Part shown: piece after piece, positions 27,115 through 36,518 of the stretch
Layout: every line of letters starts with the position of its first letter
How positions within the stretch are numbered: the first letter of the stretch is position 1
NCBI GenBank assembly: GCA_028277185.1
Contig: JANQGQ010000022.1
Coordinates: 154,680-218,679 of the forward strand
Reading direction: 5' to 3'
Length of the DNA stretch: 64,000 bases
Source of the DNA: Woeseiaceae bacterium
GTDB taxonomy: Bacteria; Pseudomonadota; Gammaproteobacteria; Steroidobacterales; Woeseiaceae
Position numbers and translations under genes: made by a program
The notes under the pieces: model-generated
Database searches by the model: none
The model's input: only the letters and a program-made list of their open reading frames with translations
What the model was told of the DNA's origin: nothing

Positions 27115-28239
27115 ATGGACTTCACGCTCAACGACGAGCAGAGCATGCTCGACGACAGCGTCGCAAAGTTCCTCGCGAACGACTACGACTTCGACACGCG
27201 TCAGGGCTACGCCGCAAGCACGACAGGCTTCAGCCCGGAAGTCTGGCGACAGTTCGCCGAGCTGGGCTGGACCGCCGTGCCCTTCAGCGAAGCCGACGGC
27301 GGACTCGGCTACGGGCCCGTCGAGACGATGCTGATCATGCGCCACTTCGGCCGCGGCCTCGTCGTCGAACCATACCTTGCCAACGTCGTGCTGGCCGGGG
27401 GCGCGCTGGCCCGCACGGGCGACACCGAGCAAAAGTCGCGCTGGCTCGAGCCCCTGATCGCCGGCGAACTGCAGACCGCCCTTGCGCACACCGAACCGCA
27501 GAGCCGCTACCGGCTCACTGACGTCGCGACGACGGCAACGCAGGACGGCGACGACGCCTATGTCTTGTCGGGGAGCAAAGGCGTCGTACTCAACGGCGGG
27601 AACGCGGAGCTGCTGCTCGTGTCCGCGCGCACGAGCGGCGGACAGTTCGACGATACCGGTGTGTCGTTGTTCGCGGTGCCCCGCGACGCGGACGGCGTAA
27701 CGGTTCGCCGCTACGCGACCGTCGACGGTCACACCGCCGCGGAAGTCGGCCTCGACGCCGTCAGGGTGTCGCGCGACCGGCTGCTCGGCGAGCCGGGCGC
27801 GGCCGGCGCGGCGCTCGCGGCCGTGTTCGGCGACGCGATCCTCGCGGTATCCGCGGAAGCGGTCGGCATCATGCAGATACTGACCGAGAAGACCGTCGAG
27901 TATTCGAAAAGCCGCGTGCAGTTCGGCGTCCCGATCGGCAGTTTTCAGGCGCTGCAGCATCGTATGGTCGACATGCTGACGGCCTGCGAGCAATCCTACT
28001 CGCTGCTGTTGTGGGCCACGATGCTTGCTGCCGACGGCGGCGATACGGACCGGGCGGTCAGCTCGATCAAGTACCAGATCGGCACGGCGGGCAAGCTGGT
28101 CGGCCAGGAGGCCGTGCAGCTGCACGGCGGGATGGGCGTGACCTGGGAGCTCGACATCGCCCACTACTTCAAGCGTCTGACGGCCATCGGCCAGCTGTTC
28201 GGTAACGCAGACCATCATCTGGACCGGCTCGCGGTCTGA
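27115..28239 (+). CDS. Acyl-CoA dehydrogenase, small subunit of a paired system (PimD-like)
   Basis: 374 residues, immediately downstream of the large subunit. N-terminal helical domain MDFTLNDEQSMLDDSVAKFL, GYGPVETMLIMRHFGRGLVVEPYL, then C-terminal SRVQFGVPIGSFQALQHRMVDM and VQLHGGMGVTWELDIAHYFKRL. The usual R-S-E-P-G loop before the sheet domain is reduced (AHTEPQSRY). The end (QLFGNADHH) lacks the YEGT motif. Pairs of such subunits form mixed tetramers with one FAD site per pair, so this probably works only with its neighbour. Substrate unknown. Confidence 0.92.
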   Translation: MDFTLNDEQSMLDDSVAKFLANDYDFDTRQGYAASTTGFSPEVWRQFAELGWTAVPFSEADGGLGYGPVETMLIMRHFGRGLVVEPYLANVVLAGGALARTGDTEQKSRWLEPLIAGELQTALAHTEPQSRYRLTDVATTATQDGDDAYVLSGSKGVVLNGGNAELLLVSARTSGGQFDDTGVSLFAVPRDADGVTVRRYATVDGHTAAEVGLDAVRVSRDRLLGEPGAAGAALAAVFGDAILAVSAEAVGIMQILTEKTVEYSKSRVQFGVPIGSFQALQHRMVDMLTACEQSYSLLLWATMLAADGGDTDRAVSSIKYQIGTAGKLVGQEAVQLHGGMGVTWELDIAHYFKRLTAIGQLFGNADHHLDRLAV

Positions 28240-28254
28240 CTGCGACGACGCCTC

Positions 28255-29058
28255 ATGCATGCAAGCGGCGTCATCACGATCACGACCGACTTCGGCCACA
28301 AAGGGCCGTTCGCAGCGGTCATGCGGGGGGCCATACTTAGCCGTTTCCGCGAGGCCGAAATCGTCGACCTGACGCACGACATACCGGCTCAGTGGCCGCC
28401 CGAGGCCGGTTTCTGGGTGGATCGCGCGTACCGCTATTTTCCGGCCGGCACCGTGCACGTCGCGGTCGTCGATCCCGGTGTGGGCACGGAGCGAAAGATC
28501 CTCCTCGTCGAGGCGGATGGCCATGCTTTTCTGGCGCCGGACAACGGCTTACTCGCCAACCTGCTCGAACGACACGCGAACGCCGCCGTGTTCCACCTGG
28601 ACTTCGACCGGCTTAGCGCCTTCGATGTGCCGCCGCCGAGCAAGACGTTTCACGGCCGCGACATCTTCGCCCCGGCCGCCGCGTTGTTGGCCTCGGGGAC
28701 CGTCGGCATGGAAGCCCTCGGCACGCCCGCGACGGACTGGATACCCGGTTGGCTGGACGAGCCGACGACCGGGCGCGATCGGGTCGCGGGCGCCGTCATC
28801 ACGGTCGACTCCTTCGGCAACCTGATCAGCAACATCGATCGGGCCCTGATCGAAGGTCTTCCCGACCCGGTCGTGCGGGTCGCCGGCCTTACGCTGCCGC
28901 TCAGCGAAACCTACGGCCGCGTCGAGCCGGGCGACTACCTGGCACTGATTAACTCGTTCGGCGTCGTCGAGGTGGCCCGGGCCGAAGGCAACGCGGCGGA
29001 CTCGCTCGGCCTGGATCGCGGTGCGCCGATCGTCGTTACCGCGGAGCTGACCGCCTAG
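28255..29058 (+). CDS. SAM hydrolase / S-adenosyl-L-methionine hydroxide adenosyltransferase (DUF62 family)
   Basis: 267 residues of the fluorinase/chlorinase-like family; the common bacterial members hydrolyse SAM to adenosine and methionine using an activated water. Seen: ITITTDFGHKGPFAAVMRG, IVDLTHDIPAQ, VHVAVVDPGVGTERK, APDNGLL, TFHGRDIFAPAAA, VDSFGNLISNI, with the Asp/Arg/His set of hydroxide-adenosyltransferases (HGRD). No halogenase-type loop insertion was noticed. It sits after the acyl-CoA dehydrogenases and converges on glnS with a 4-bp gap. Confidence 0.92.
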   Translation: MHASGVITITTDFGHKGPFAAVMRGAILSRFREAEIVDLTHDIPAQWPPEAGFWVDRAYRYFPAGTVHVAVVDPGVGTERKILLVEADGHAFLAPDNGLLANLLERHANAAVFHLDFDRLSAFDVPPPSKTFHGRDIFAPAAALLASGTVGMEALGTPATDWIPGWLDEPTTGRDRVAGAVITVDSFGNLISNIDRALIEGLPDPVVRVAGLTLPLSETYGRVEPGDYLALINSFGVVEVARAEGNAADSLGLDRGAPIVVTAELTA

Positions 29059-29062
29059 GCGA

Positions 29063-30742
29063 TCAGCCGCCTGTGGCGGCCTGAAGCGCCTGCTTCTCGA
29101 GCTTCGCCCAGGAATCCCGCAGCGTGACGATCCGGTTGAAGACCGGGCGTTCGGCCGTCGAATCCTGGTCGCTGACGAAGTAGCCGAGGCGCTCGAACTG
29201 AACGGCCGCCGTCTCGCCGGCCAGGGACGGCTCGAGGCGGGCATCGACGGTTTCGAGCGACGCCGGGTTGAGGACGCTCGCCAAATCCTCGTGAGTATTC
29301 GGATTCGCTTCCCGGAACAGACGATCGTACAACCTGACCTCGGCGGCCACGGCGTGCGCCGCCGAGACCCAGTGGATCGTGCCCTTGACCTTGCGGTCGC
29401 TGTTCGCCGAGCCGCTCTTCGTCGTCTCGTCGTAGCTGCAGCGGAGCTCTACTACGCTCCCATCCTCATCCTTCACGACCTCGTCGCAACGGATGATGTA
29501 CGCCGAACGTAGCCGCACCTCGCCGCCCGGCTTGAGCCGGAAGAATTTTCGTGGCGCGTCCTCCATGAAGTCGTCCTGCTCGATCCACAGCTCGCGACCG
29601 AACGGCACGTCGCGCTCGCCCATCGACGGGTCGTTCGGATGATTCATCGCCGACATCATCTCGGTGCGGTCTTCCGGATAGTTGGTCAGCACGAGCTTCA
29701 GCGGCCTCAGGACCGCCATGCGCCGCGGCGCCGTGGCACCGAGAACCTCACGTACGCTGTTCTCGAGCATGCCGAGCTCGACGAGCTTGTCTTTCTTCGT
29801 CACACCGGCGCGGGTCACGAAATCCCTGAGCGCCGCCGGCGGATAGCCGCGACGCCGCATGCCCGCGATCGTCGGCATGCGTGGATCGTCCCAACCGCTC
29901 ACGACGCCGTCGTCGATCAGGGCCTTGAGCTTGCGCTTGCTCGTAATCGTGTACGCAACGTTCAGCCGCGAGAACTCGATCTGCCGGGGCCGGTGCGGTG
30001 GCTCGAGCTTGTCGAGAAGCCAGTTGTAGAGCGGCCGATGGTCCTCGAACTCCAGCGTGCACAGCGAATGCGTGATGCCCTCGAACGCATCCGAAAGCGT
30101 GTGCGCAAAATCGTACATCGGATAGATGCACCAGTCGTTGCCGGTCTGCTGGTGCGCGAGGTGCCGGATTCGATACAGCGTCGGATCCCGCAGATTCATG
30201 TTGGGCGAGGCCATATCTATCTTCGCCCGCAATACGTGCTGCCCGTCCTCGAACTCGCCTTCGCGCATGCCGCGGAAGAGTTCGAGGTTCTCCTCGACGC
30301 TTCGCTCCCGGTACGGGCTGTCGCGCCCCGGCTCCGTCAACGTCCCCCGGTACTCGCGGATTTCGTCAGCGCTCAGGCTGTCGACGTAGGCGGCGCCGAT
30401 TTCGATGAGGCGCGTTGCCGCGTCGTACAGCGCCGCGAAATAGTCCGATGCATGGGTGAGCCGAGTTTCCCAGTCGAAGCCGAGCCAGCGAACGTCGCGC
30501 TCGATCGCGTCGACGTACTCCTGATCCTCCTTACCGGGATTGGTGTCGTCGTAGCGCAGATAGGTCCGGCCGCCGGTTTCGGCCGCGACGCCGAAGTTCA
30601 GGCAGATCGACATTGCGTGACCCATGTGCAGGTAGCCGTTCGGCTCCGGCGGGAAACGGGTCACGATCCGGGTATGTTTACCGGACTCGAGATCGTCGTG
30701 GATGATGTCGCGAATGAAATCGCGAGGCGCGCTGTCGCTCAT
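29063..30742 (-). CDS. glnS: Glutaminyl-tRNA synthetase
   Basis: 559 residues from ATG at 30742; 23 further in-frame codons upstream look non-coding. Class I synthetase charging tRNA-Gln directly, typical of gammaproteobacteria. The HIGH motif is HMGH within [15 protein letters not shown] (about residues 29-43); the KMSKS equivalent is [19 protein letters not shown] and [19 protein letters not shown] are family markers. The C-terminal anticodon-binding beta-barrels follow ([14 protein letters not shown]). Divergent from thrS. Confidence 0.97.
   Translation of the reverse strand: MSDSAPRDFIRDIIHDDLESGKHTRIVTRFPPEPNGYLHMGHAMSICLNFGVAAETGGRTYLRYDDTNPGKEDQEYVDAIERDVRWLGFDWETRLTHASDYFAALYDAATRLIEIGAAYVDSLSADEIREYRGTLTEPGRDSPYRERSVEENLELFRGMREGEFEDGQHVLRAKIDMASPNMNLRDPTLYRIRHLAHQQTGNDWCIYPMYDFAHTLSDAFEGITHSLCTLEFEDHRPLYNWLLDKLEPPHRPRQIEFSRLNVAYTITSKRKLKALIDDGVVSGWDDPRMPTIAGMRRRGYPPAALRDFVTRAGVTKKDKLVELGMLENSVREVLGATAPRRMAVLRPLKLVLTNYPEDRTEMMSAMNHPNDPSMGERDVPFGRELWIEQDDFMEDAPRKFFRLKPGGEVRLRSAYIIRCDEVVKDEDGSVVELRCSYDETTKSGSANSDRKVKGTIHWVSAAHAVAAEVRLYDRLFREANPNTHEDLASVLNPASLETVDARLEPSLAGETAAVQFERLGYFVSDQDSTAERPVFNRIVTLRDSWAKLEKQALQAATGG
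29066..29080. terminator. Short hairpin at the convergent SAM hydrolase/glnS ends
   Basis: GCCGCC (29066-29071), loop TGT, GGCGGC (29075-29080). It overlaps the last codons of glnS and lies 7 bp after the SAM hydrolase stop. No T-run. A weak, possibly bidirectional, end-of-transcript structure; it could be a chance feature in GC-rich coding sequence. Confidence 0.25.
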
Positions 30743-30776
30743 GAATCGGCCGCGTAAGGAGGCGCAAAAGCCCGTT

Positions 30777-30806
30777 ATTGTAGAGAGGCGGACCGGGAAC
30801 GAACAA
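30777..30806 (-). promoter_or_regulatory. Candidate glnS promoter
   Basis: On the minus strand TTGTTC (30806-30801), 18-nt spacer, TACAAT (30782-30777), about 35 bp before the glnS ATG. A second TACAAT on the plus strand (30846-30851) is a likely -10 for divergent thrS, although no good -35 is seen 17 bp upstream of it. Confidence 0.4.
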
Positions 30807-30902
30807 CCCACGGCACGACGGTAGAGATCCCGGCGCGCGCGACGCTACAATAGCGCGCTCCTGGGGCTTGCCGAAGCGGGCCCGGACTCTAAGACTCGAA
30901 GC

Positions 30903-32828
30903 ATGCCACAGATCACCCTTCCCGACGGCTCTGTCCGAAGCTACGAAGGCGCCGTGCGCGGCGCCGCCATTGCCGAGAACATCGGCAAAAGCCTCTTGCG
31001 CGATGCGGTCGCCGTGCGCGTCGACGGTGAACTCCGCGACCTGACGCGCGACATCGAGGACGACGCAACGATCGAGATCGTCACCCGCGACTCGGAAGAC
31101 GGGCTGGAGCTGTTGCGGCACGACGCAGCCCACGTGCTCGCCGAGGCCGTCAAGGAGCTGTGGCCGGACACGCAGGTCACGATCGGCCCGGCGATCGAGA
31201 ACGGCTTCTACTACGACTTCGCGCGCGACGAGCCGTTCAGCGAGGACGACCTCGCGACGATCGAAGAGCGCATGCGGGAGATCGTCGACCGCGACGAGAC
31301 CGTCGTCCGCGAGGTCTGGGACCGCGACGAGGCCGTCAGCTTCTTCCGCGACATGGGCGAGGAGTACAAGGCGGAGATCATCGCCAGCATCCCGGACGGC
31401 GAACCGATTACGCTCTACCGCCAGGGCGACTTCATCGATTTGTGCCGCGGCCCGCACCTGCCCTCCACCGGCAAGCTCGGCAAGGCCTTCAAGCTGACGC
31501 ACGTATCGGGAGCCTACTGGCGCGGCGACTCGAACAACGAGATGCTGCAGCGGGTCTACGGAACCGCGTGGGCCAGCGACAAGCAGCTCAGGCAGTACCT
31601 CCACATGCTCGAGGAAGCCGAGCGGCGCGACCACCGCCGACTGGGGCGCGTCATGGATCTGTTCCATTTCCAGGAGGAAGCGCCTGGCGCCGTGTTCTGG
31701 CATCCGAACGGCTGGACGCTGTTTCAGAACCTGATCGCGTTCATGCGCGAGAAACAGAACGCGGCGGGCTATCGTGAGATCAGCACACCCGAACTCGTCG
31801 ACCGCTCGCTTTGGGAAGCATCGGGTCATTGGGATTCGTTCGGCGACAACATGTACACGACCGAGACGATCGACGGACGGCACTACGCTATCAAGCCGAT
31901 GAACTGTCCGGGCCACGTGCAGGTCTTCAAGCAGGGCATCACGAGCTACCGCGAACTGCCGGTGCGCCTCGCAGAGTTCGGCAAGGTCCATCGCTACGAG
32001 CCGTCGGGCGCACTGCACGGGATGATGCGTGTCAGGGCGTTCACCCAGGACGATGCGCACGTGTTCTGCACGGCCGGGCAGATCACGGCCGAGTCGGTCG
32101 CGGTCTGCGAGCTCATCCTGAGTATCTATCGCGGCTTCGGCTTCGACGACGTCCGCATCAAATTCGCGGACCGTCCCGAAGTCCGCGTCGGCGAGGACAG
32201 CGTCTGGGACCAGGCTGAGGCGGCGCTCAAGGACGCGCTGGACAGCGCCGGTCTCGACTATACGCACAACCCGGGCGAAGGGGCCTTTTACGGTCCGAAA
32301 CTCGAGTTTGTGCTGCGCGACGCGATCGGCCGTGACTGGCAGTGCGGTACGCTGCAGGTCGATCTCAACATGCCTGGACGGCTGGGCGCGTACTACATCG
32401 GCGAGGACGGCGAGAAGCACACGCCGGTCATGCTGCATCGTGCGATTTTCGGCTCGCTCGAGCGCTTCATCGGTATCTTAATTGAGCATCACGCCGGCAA
32501 TCTGCCCTTGTGGCTGGCCCCCGTCCAGGCGAAAGTGCTAACGATCACGTCGGACGCGGACGAGTTTGCGATCGGCGTCGTCGAACGCCTCAAAGCAGCC
32601 GGTTTGCGCGCCGAGGCCGATCTGCGCAACGAGAAGATCTCGTACAAGGTCCGTGAACACAGTGTTGCCAAAATTCCGGTGCTGTTCGCGGTCGGCCAGC
32701 GGGAAGTCGAAGTCGACAGCGTCGCAATGCGCCGCCTCGGTTCGAAACAGCAGAAAGTCCTGACAGTCGACGAGGCGATAGCGGGACTCAGCGAGGAGAT
32801 CGCAACGCACGGCAAGACCGATTCGTAA
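30903..32828 (+). CDS. thrS: Threonyl-tRNA synthetase
   Basis: 641 residues, full length. An N-terminal TGS domain ([15 protein letters not shown]), then the editing domain with zinc-site [11 protein letters not shown] and later [16 protein letters not shown]. The class II catalytic core has [11 protein letters not shown] (zinc Cys), [24 protein letters not shown] (motif 2), and [22 protein letters not shown] (motif 3). The C-terminal anticodon-binding domain is also complete. In many gammaproteobacteria infC-rpmI-rplT follow thrS; here they do not. Confidence 0.98.
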   Translation: MPQITLPDGSVRSYEGAVRGAAIAENIGKSLLRDAVAVRVDGELRDLTRDIEDDATIEIVTRDSEDGLELLRHDAAHVLAEAVKELWPDTQVTIGPAIENGFYYDFARDEPFSEDDLATIEERMREIVDRDETVVREVWDRDEAVSFFRDMGEEYKAEIIASIPDGEPITLYRQGDFIDLCRGPHLPSTGKLGKAFKLTHVSGAYWRGDSNNEMLQRVYGTAWASDKQLRQYLHMLEEAERRDHRRLGRVMDLFHFQEEAPGAVFWHPNGWTLFQNLIAFMREKQNAAGYREISTPELVDRSLWEASGHWDSFGDNMYTTETIDGRHYAIKPMNCPGHVQVFKQGITSYRELPVRLAEFGKVHRYEPSGALHGMMRVRAFTQDDAHVFCTAGQITAESVAVCELILSIYRGFGFDDVRIKFADRPEVRVGEDSVWDQAEAALKDALDSAGLDYTHNPGEGAFYGPKLEFVLRDAIGRDWQCGTLQVDLNMPGRLGAYYIGEDGEKHTPVMLHRAIFGSLERFIGILIEHHAGNLPLWLAPVQAKVLTITSDADEFAIGVVERLKAAGLRAEADLRNEKISYKVREHSVAKIPVLFAVGQREVEVDSVAMRRLGSKQQKVLTVDEAIAGLSEEIATHGKTDS

Positions 32829-33025
32829 CAGGTGAAATCATCCAGGCGGCGCCGCGATCGGCCGCCGGGAGAGGAACGTGATCGGACCTGCAGTTCTATT
32901 GTGCGTCTCGTCACAATTTTCCAATTCTGTCGGCGGTGCGCGACAGACTGGCGAAATCCGCGGGATATACTGTATGCACGCGAGGAGTCGCCTCACGATT
33001 GGACATAACACGCGGAGGTCGGGAC

Positions 33026-35812
33026 GTGCCCCTGGACCAATACAAGACACAGGTGTTGTTGCTGCACAGCGAGCAGAGTGCGCTCGACAGCCTTAGCGCC
33101 AGCTTCAACGAGCGGTACACGGTTCACTGCGCGACCAGCGGCACAGAGGCGCTCAACATTTTCGGCGACACGCCGATACACGTCATCGTCTCCGCACAAA
33201 ACCTGCCCGGGATGAGCGGCGTCGAGGCGCTGCGCGAAGCCAAGAAGCGTTCGCCGGAAACGGTCGGCATCCTGCTGGCCGGTCCCAACGACAAGAACCT
33301 CGAGGCATTGGTTGGCGATAAGGAAGTCTTCCAGATCGTACGCGGCGGCATCAGCGGCGACGATCTGAGCAAGCTCATCGACAACGCAACCCGGCAGATG
33401 CGTCTCATGGCGCTGGCCGAATCGGCGAACGATACGCGCGCCAATCCGGACGAGAGCGGCGAACACATCATCATGGAAACCAGCGAGAACGGCGCATCGA
33501 TCATTACCGACGCCACCGGCTCGATTCCGGCGCTGGATCCGAAGCGGGTATCGGCCGCCGTTGCCAGCGGGGCTCAGGCCGTCGACGTCCTCGTGCTGTC
33601 GAAGGACGGGCAGTTCCTCGGCACGATCAAGGAGTCGACCCGCGGCCTGCATCACGTGCATACCGCGGAAACCCTTGCCGCCGCCGAGGAAACCCTGAGA
33701 AAACACAGTGTCGGCGTACTGCTGGTCGATGCGGGCATGGTCGGCTCCAACGTCGAGAAGCTCACCGTCCACCTGCGCAAGCTGTCCAAAAGACTGGTCT
33801 CGATCGTCGCCGGACGCCGCGACGACGGCGAGATGCTCATGGACCTGATCAACCGCGGGAAGGTGTACCGCTTCCTGCTGAAGCCGGTATCGCCGGGACG
33901 CGCGCGACTCGCGATCGAGGCGTCCGTCAAACACCACCTCGAAGCGCCCGATGCGGCGTTCAAACCGGTCGGCGGTGACGCGGCGAAGCCGGCACCCAGA
34001 AAAGCCAAACCCCCGAAGAGTGCCGCCAAAAAAGCCGCGGCAACGACCGCAGCGCCCGCCCCCGACCCGCAAAAACCCGTCGCGAAACCCGCGACGGATG
34101 GCGGCGAAGCGTCGACGCTGCTGCCGGATATCGACATCGATGTCGAGATGCCCAACGACGGGCTCTCCGGAGCCTTCGACGAGAAGGATTCGAGCTTCAC
34201 GCAAACCATGACGGGCATCGTCGCAAGCGTCGGCGAATCGCTGGCGCGGAAGGATCCGCCGGCACCGAAAGCACCGACGGCAGCGGCCGGCGACGAAGGC
34301 GGCAGCGGGTCCATTGCCGCCAACCCGAAAGTTCTGGGCGGCATCGCGGCGGCGGTTGTCGCGCTCGGCGCGATCGCCTACTTCGTCCTGGGCGGCGAAG
34401 ATTCGGTAGAGCCGCCACCGCGAGACACGTCGCCGGCGGTTACCCAAACGGCACCCGAACCCGCGCCGGAAACGGCCGCTGAAGCCACGAGCGCCGACGA
34501 ACAGCTCAGTATCGACGATCTGACGGCGCGGGCCCGCGAACTCCGCGATGCCGGACAAATCTACGCACCGGGCGGAGACAATGCGCTCGAGGCGTTCGCC
34601 AGTGTCGTTGCCGCCGCGCCGGCCGACGACGGTCTGGCCGCCGAGTTCGCGGACGTGATCGCACAGACGCTGACAATGAGCGAAGCAGCCATGCTCGAAG
34701 GCCGGGTCGCGGACGCTGCCGCCGCCATCGGCGTCGTGACAATGGTCGACCCGGGGAATCCGCGGCTGCCGTTCCTGTCCGGACAGCTCAGCCAGATGCA
34801 GCTGCGCGATCACCTCGACAACGCGCGCGCGGCCATTCTCGATTCACGGTACGAGGACGCGGCGAATTCGATCGCAGCAGCGCGTGCTCTGAGTCCCGCC
34901 GATGCAAGCGACATCGACCTTGTTGCCGCCGAGCTTGGCGAGGCGCGTAGCGCCGAACAAGTCGACGTCGTTCTTGCAACCGCGGCAGTCCGGCTGGAAG
35001 AGGGTCAGCTGCTCGCGCCAACCAACGACAACGCCCGCTACTACTACGAGCTTGCATTGAGCAACGACCCGGGTAACCCGGCGGCGGAGGCAGGCCTGCG
35101 CATGATCGCCAGCACCCTGGTCCTCGAAGCGCGAGCGGCAATCGACGCCGGCCGTTTCGGCACGGCCGAAAACCTGCTGAGCGACGCCCGCGACATCAAC
35201 GCGGCAAGCCCCGAAGTGGGCGCGGCTGAGCGCGCGCTGGCGGACGCCCGCCAACGCGTGGCTGACGAGCAGCGGCGTCAGGCCGAACAGCGTGCGGCCG
35301 CCGAACGGGAAGCCGAAGAACGGCGCCTCGCGGCGGAACGGCAGGCGGAGGCAGATCGTCTCGCCGCCGCGGCAGCGGCGAGTCCCGTCACCGCGACCGG
35401 GACGGGCGGTTCGGCAGCCGGCGAAACGGCGACGACATCGACGGCTGACGCGGTGAATCTCCCGACGACGACCAGCCCGGCCGCGAATGCGGCCACGCCG
35501 GCCGGCACTGCCGGAGGCAGCGCCGACGAGGAATTCGTTGCGATCAGCACGCTGACCAGAACCAAGTACGTAGCCCCGAGATATCCGCGCTCGGCCGAGC
35601 GCCGCGACCTCTCCGGCTGGGTGGACATAGTGTTTACCGTCAGGGTGGACGGCACGGTGGCGGACCTCGTGGTTCGCGATTCCGAGCCTGGCGACGTGTT
35701 CGTGTCCGCAGCGGTCAAGGCGGTGGAGAAATGGGAGTTCGAACCCGTCATAGAGAACGACCGTTACGTCGAGAAACGCGCCGGCGTGCGGATGATGTTC
35801 GCGCTCGAGTAG
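33026..35812 (+). CDS. Receiver-receiver-transmembrane-TonB fusion protein
   Basis: 928 residues from GTG at 33026 (GGAGG 7 nt upstream; the frame continues upstream without an SD). Residues about 8-120 and 185-305 read as two response-regulator receiver folds. In the first, the phospho-acceptor position of xxVxDxNMPGMSG reads SAQNLPGMSG, so Asp is missing. The second keeps an Asp (LLVDAGM) and the Lys of LLKPVSP, but lacks the N-terminal acidic pair. A Lys/Pro/Ala linker follows, then a single transmembrane helix (about 436-457, VLGGIAAAVVALGAIAYFVLGG with flanks), helical TPR-like repeats (490-730), a charged coiled coil (732-788), a Thr/Ala-rich linker and a C-terminal TonB domain (848-928, YPRSAERRDLSGWVDIVFTV ... 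VEKWEFEPV). N-in topology would put receivers in the cytoplasm and TonB in the periplasm. No ExbB/ExbD adjoin it. Confidence 0.85.
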   Translation: MPLDQYKTQVLLLHSEQSALDSLSASFNERYTVHCATSGTEALNIFGDTPIHVIVSAQNLPGMSGVEALREAKKRSPETVGILLAGPNDKNLEALVGDKEVFQIVRGGISGDDLSKLIDNATRQMRLMALAESANDTRANPDESGEHIIMETSENGASIITDATGSIPALDPKRVSAAVASGAQAVDVLVLSKDGQFLGTIKESTRGLHHVHTAETLAAAEETLRKHSVGVLLVDAGMVGSNVEKLTVHLRKLSKRLVSIVAGRRDDGEMLMDLINRGKVYRFLLKPVSPGRARLAIEASVKHHLEAPDAAFKPVGGDAAKPAPRKAKPPKSAAKKAAATTAAPAPDPQKPVAKPATDGGEASTLLPDIDIDVEMPNDGLSGAFDEKDSSFTQTMTGIVASVGESLARKDPPAPKAPTAAAGDEGGSGSIAANPKVLGGIAAAVVALGAIAYFVLGGEDSVEPPPRDTSPAVTQTAPEPAPETAAEATSADEQLSIDDLTARARELRDAGQIYAPGGDNALEAFASVVAAAPADDGLAAEFADVIAQTLTMSEAAMLEGRVADAAAAIGVVTMVDPGNPRLPFLSGQLSQMQLRDHLDNARAAILDSRYEDAANSIAAARALSPADASDIDLVAAELGEARSAEQVDVVLATAAVRLEEGQLLAPTNDNARYYYELALSNDPGNPAAEAGLRMIASTLVLEARAAIDAGRFGTAENLLSDARDINAASPEVGAAERALADARQRVADEQRRQAEQRAAAEREAEERRLAAERQAEADRLAAAAAASPVTATGTGGSAAGETATTSTADAVNLPTTTSPAANAATPAGTAGGSADEEFVAISTLTRTKYVAPRYPRSAERRDLSGWVDIVFTVRVDGTVADLVVRDSEPGDVFVSAAVKAVEKWEFEPVIENDRYVEKRAGVRMMFALE

Positions 35813-35888
35813 ACTCAGTCCAGGCGCTGGCGCATACCCGACCGAGTCGGTAGTCTGAGCGGACTTTTCGGTCGATAGAGTCACGTTT

Positions 35889-36518
35889 GTGTCGACTAAG
35901 CCCCGTGAGCGCAAGCAGCAGCAGCGGTCCCTGCTCACCCAGCAGAAGTTGATCGACGCCGCTATCGAAGCCTTCGCCGAAAACGGCTACAAGGGTACGT
36001 CGACCCGCGATATCGCTGACCGCGCCGGCGTACACCATCCGCTGATCACCTACCATTTCAGAAACAAGGAACAGCTCTGGCACGCCGCGGCGGACCGGGT
36101 CTGGTCGTCGTTTCGTGAGGAACTCACCGCCGCGCTGGCAGCGGAGCGATCCGCTTCCCCGCGGCAGGAAATGGCGCGGATCGTCGGAACCTATGTCCGC
36201 TACGTGCAGCGGCAGCCGGCGCTGCACAAGCTCATGACGCAGGAAGCGAACGTGCCGAACGCGCGTCTCGAGTGGCTGGCGGAAACCCATCTCAAACCCT
36301 TTCACGCCATCCTGTTCGCGCGGGTCCAGGCCCTTCAGGCCGACGGAATCGCCCCGCCCGGCGACCCCGTGCTGCTCGCGAACGCGTTGCGGCTCAGCGC
36401 CGGCAGCCTGCTGGCGCTGACGCTCGAGGTTCGCGTGACGAGCGGTTTCGATCTGGAGAGCGACGAGGCGGCGGAGGCGCTGACAGCGCTATTGATGCGT
36501 CTGTTCTTTCCGGGCTGA
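35889..36518 (+). CDS. TetR-family transcriptional regulator
   Basis: 209 residues from GTG at 35889. The N-terminal helix-turn-helix is QQKLIDAAIEAFAENGYKGTSTRDIADRAGVHHPLITYHFRNKEQLW (residues about 18-65); the C-terminal ligand/dimer domain (TetR_C group with QRQPALHKLMTQEA) is unspecific. Its 3' end overlaps the convergent xdhC gene by 30 bp. Target genes not evident. Confidence 0.92.
   Translation: MSTKPRERKQQQRSLLTQQKLIDAAIEAFAENGYKGTSTRDIADRAGVHHPLITYHFRNKEQLWHAAADRVWSSFREELTAALAAERSASPRQEMARIVGTYVRYVQRQPALHKLMTQEANVPNARLEWLAETHLKPFHAILFARVQALQADGIAPPGDPVLLANALRLSAGSLLALTLEVRVTSGFDLESDEAAEALTALLMRLFFPG

Noticed and set aside
32829..33025. Hairpin GGCGGC/GCCGCC after thrS as a terminator
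   Set aside because: The arms are separated by a 10-nt loop, no T-run follows, and such pairs are common at this GC content.
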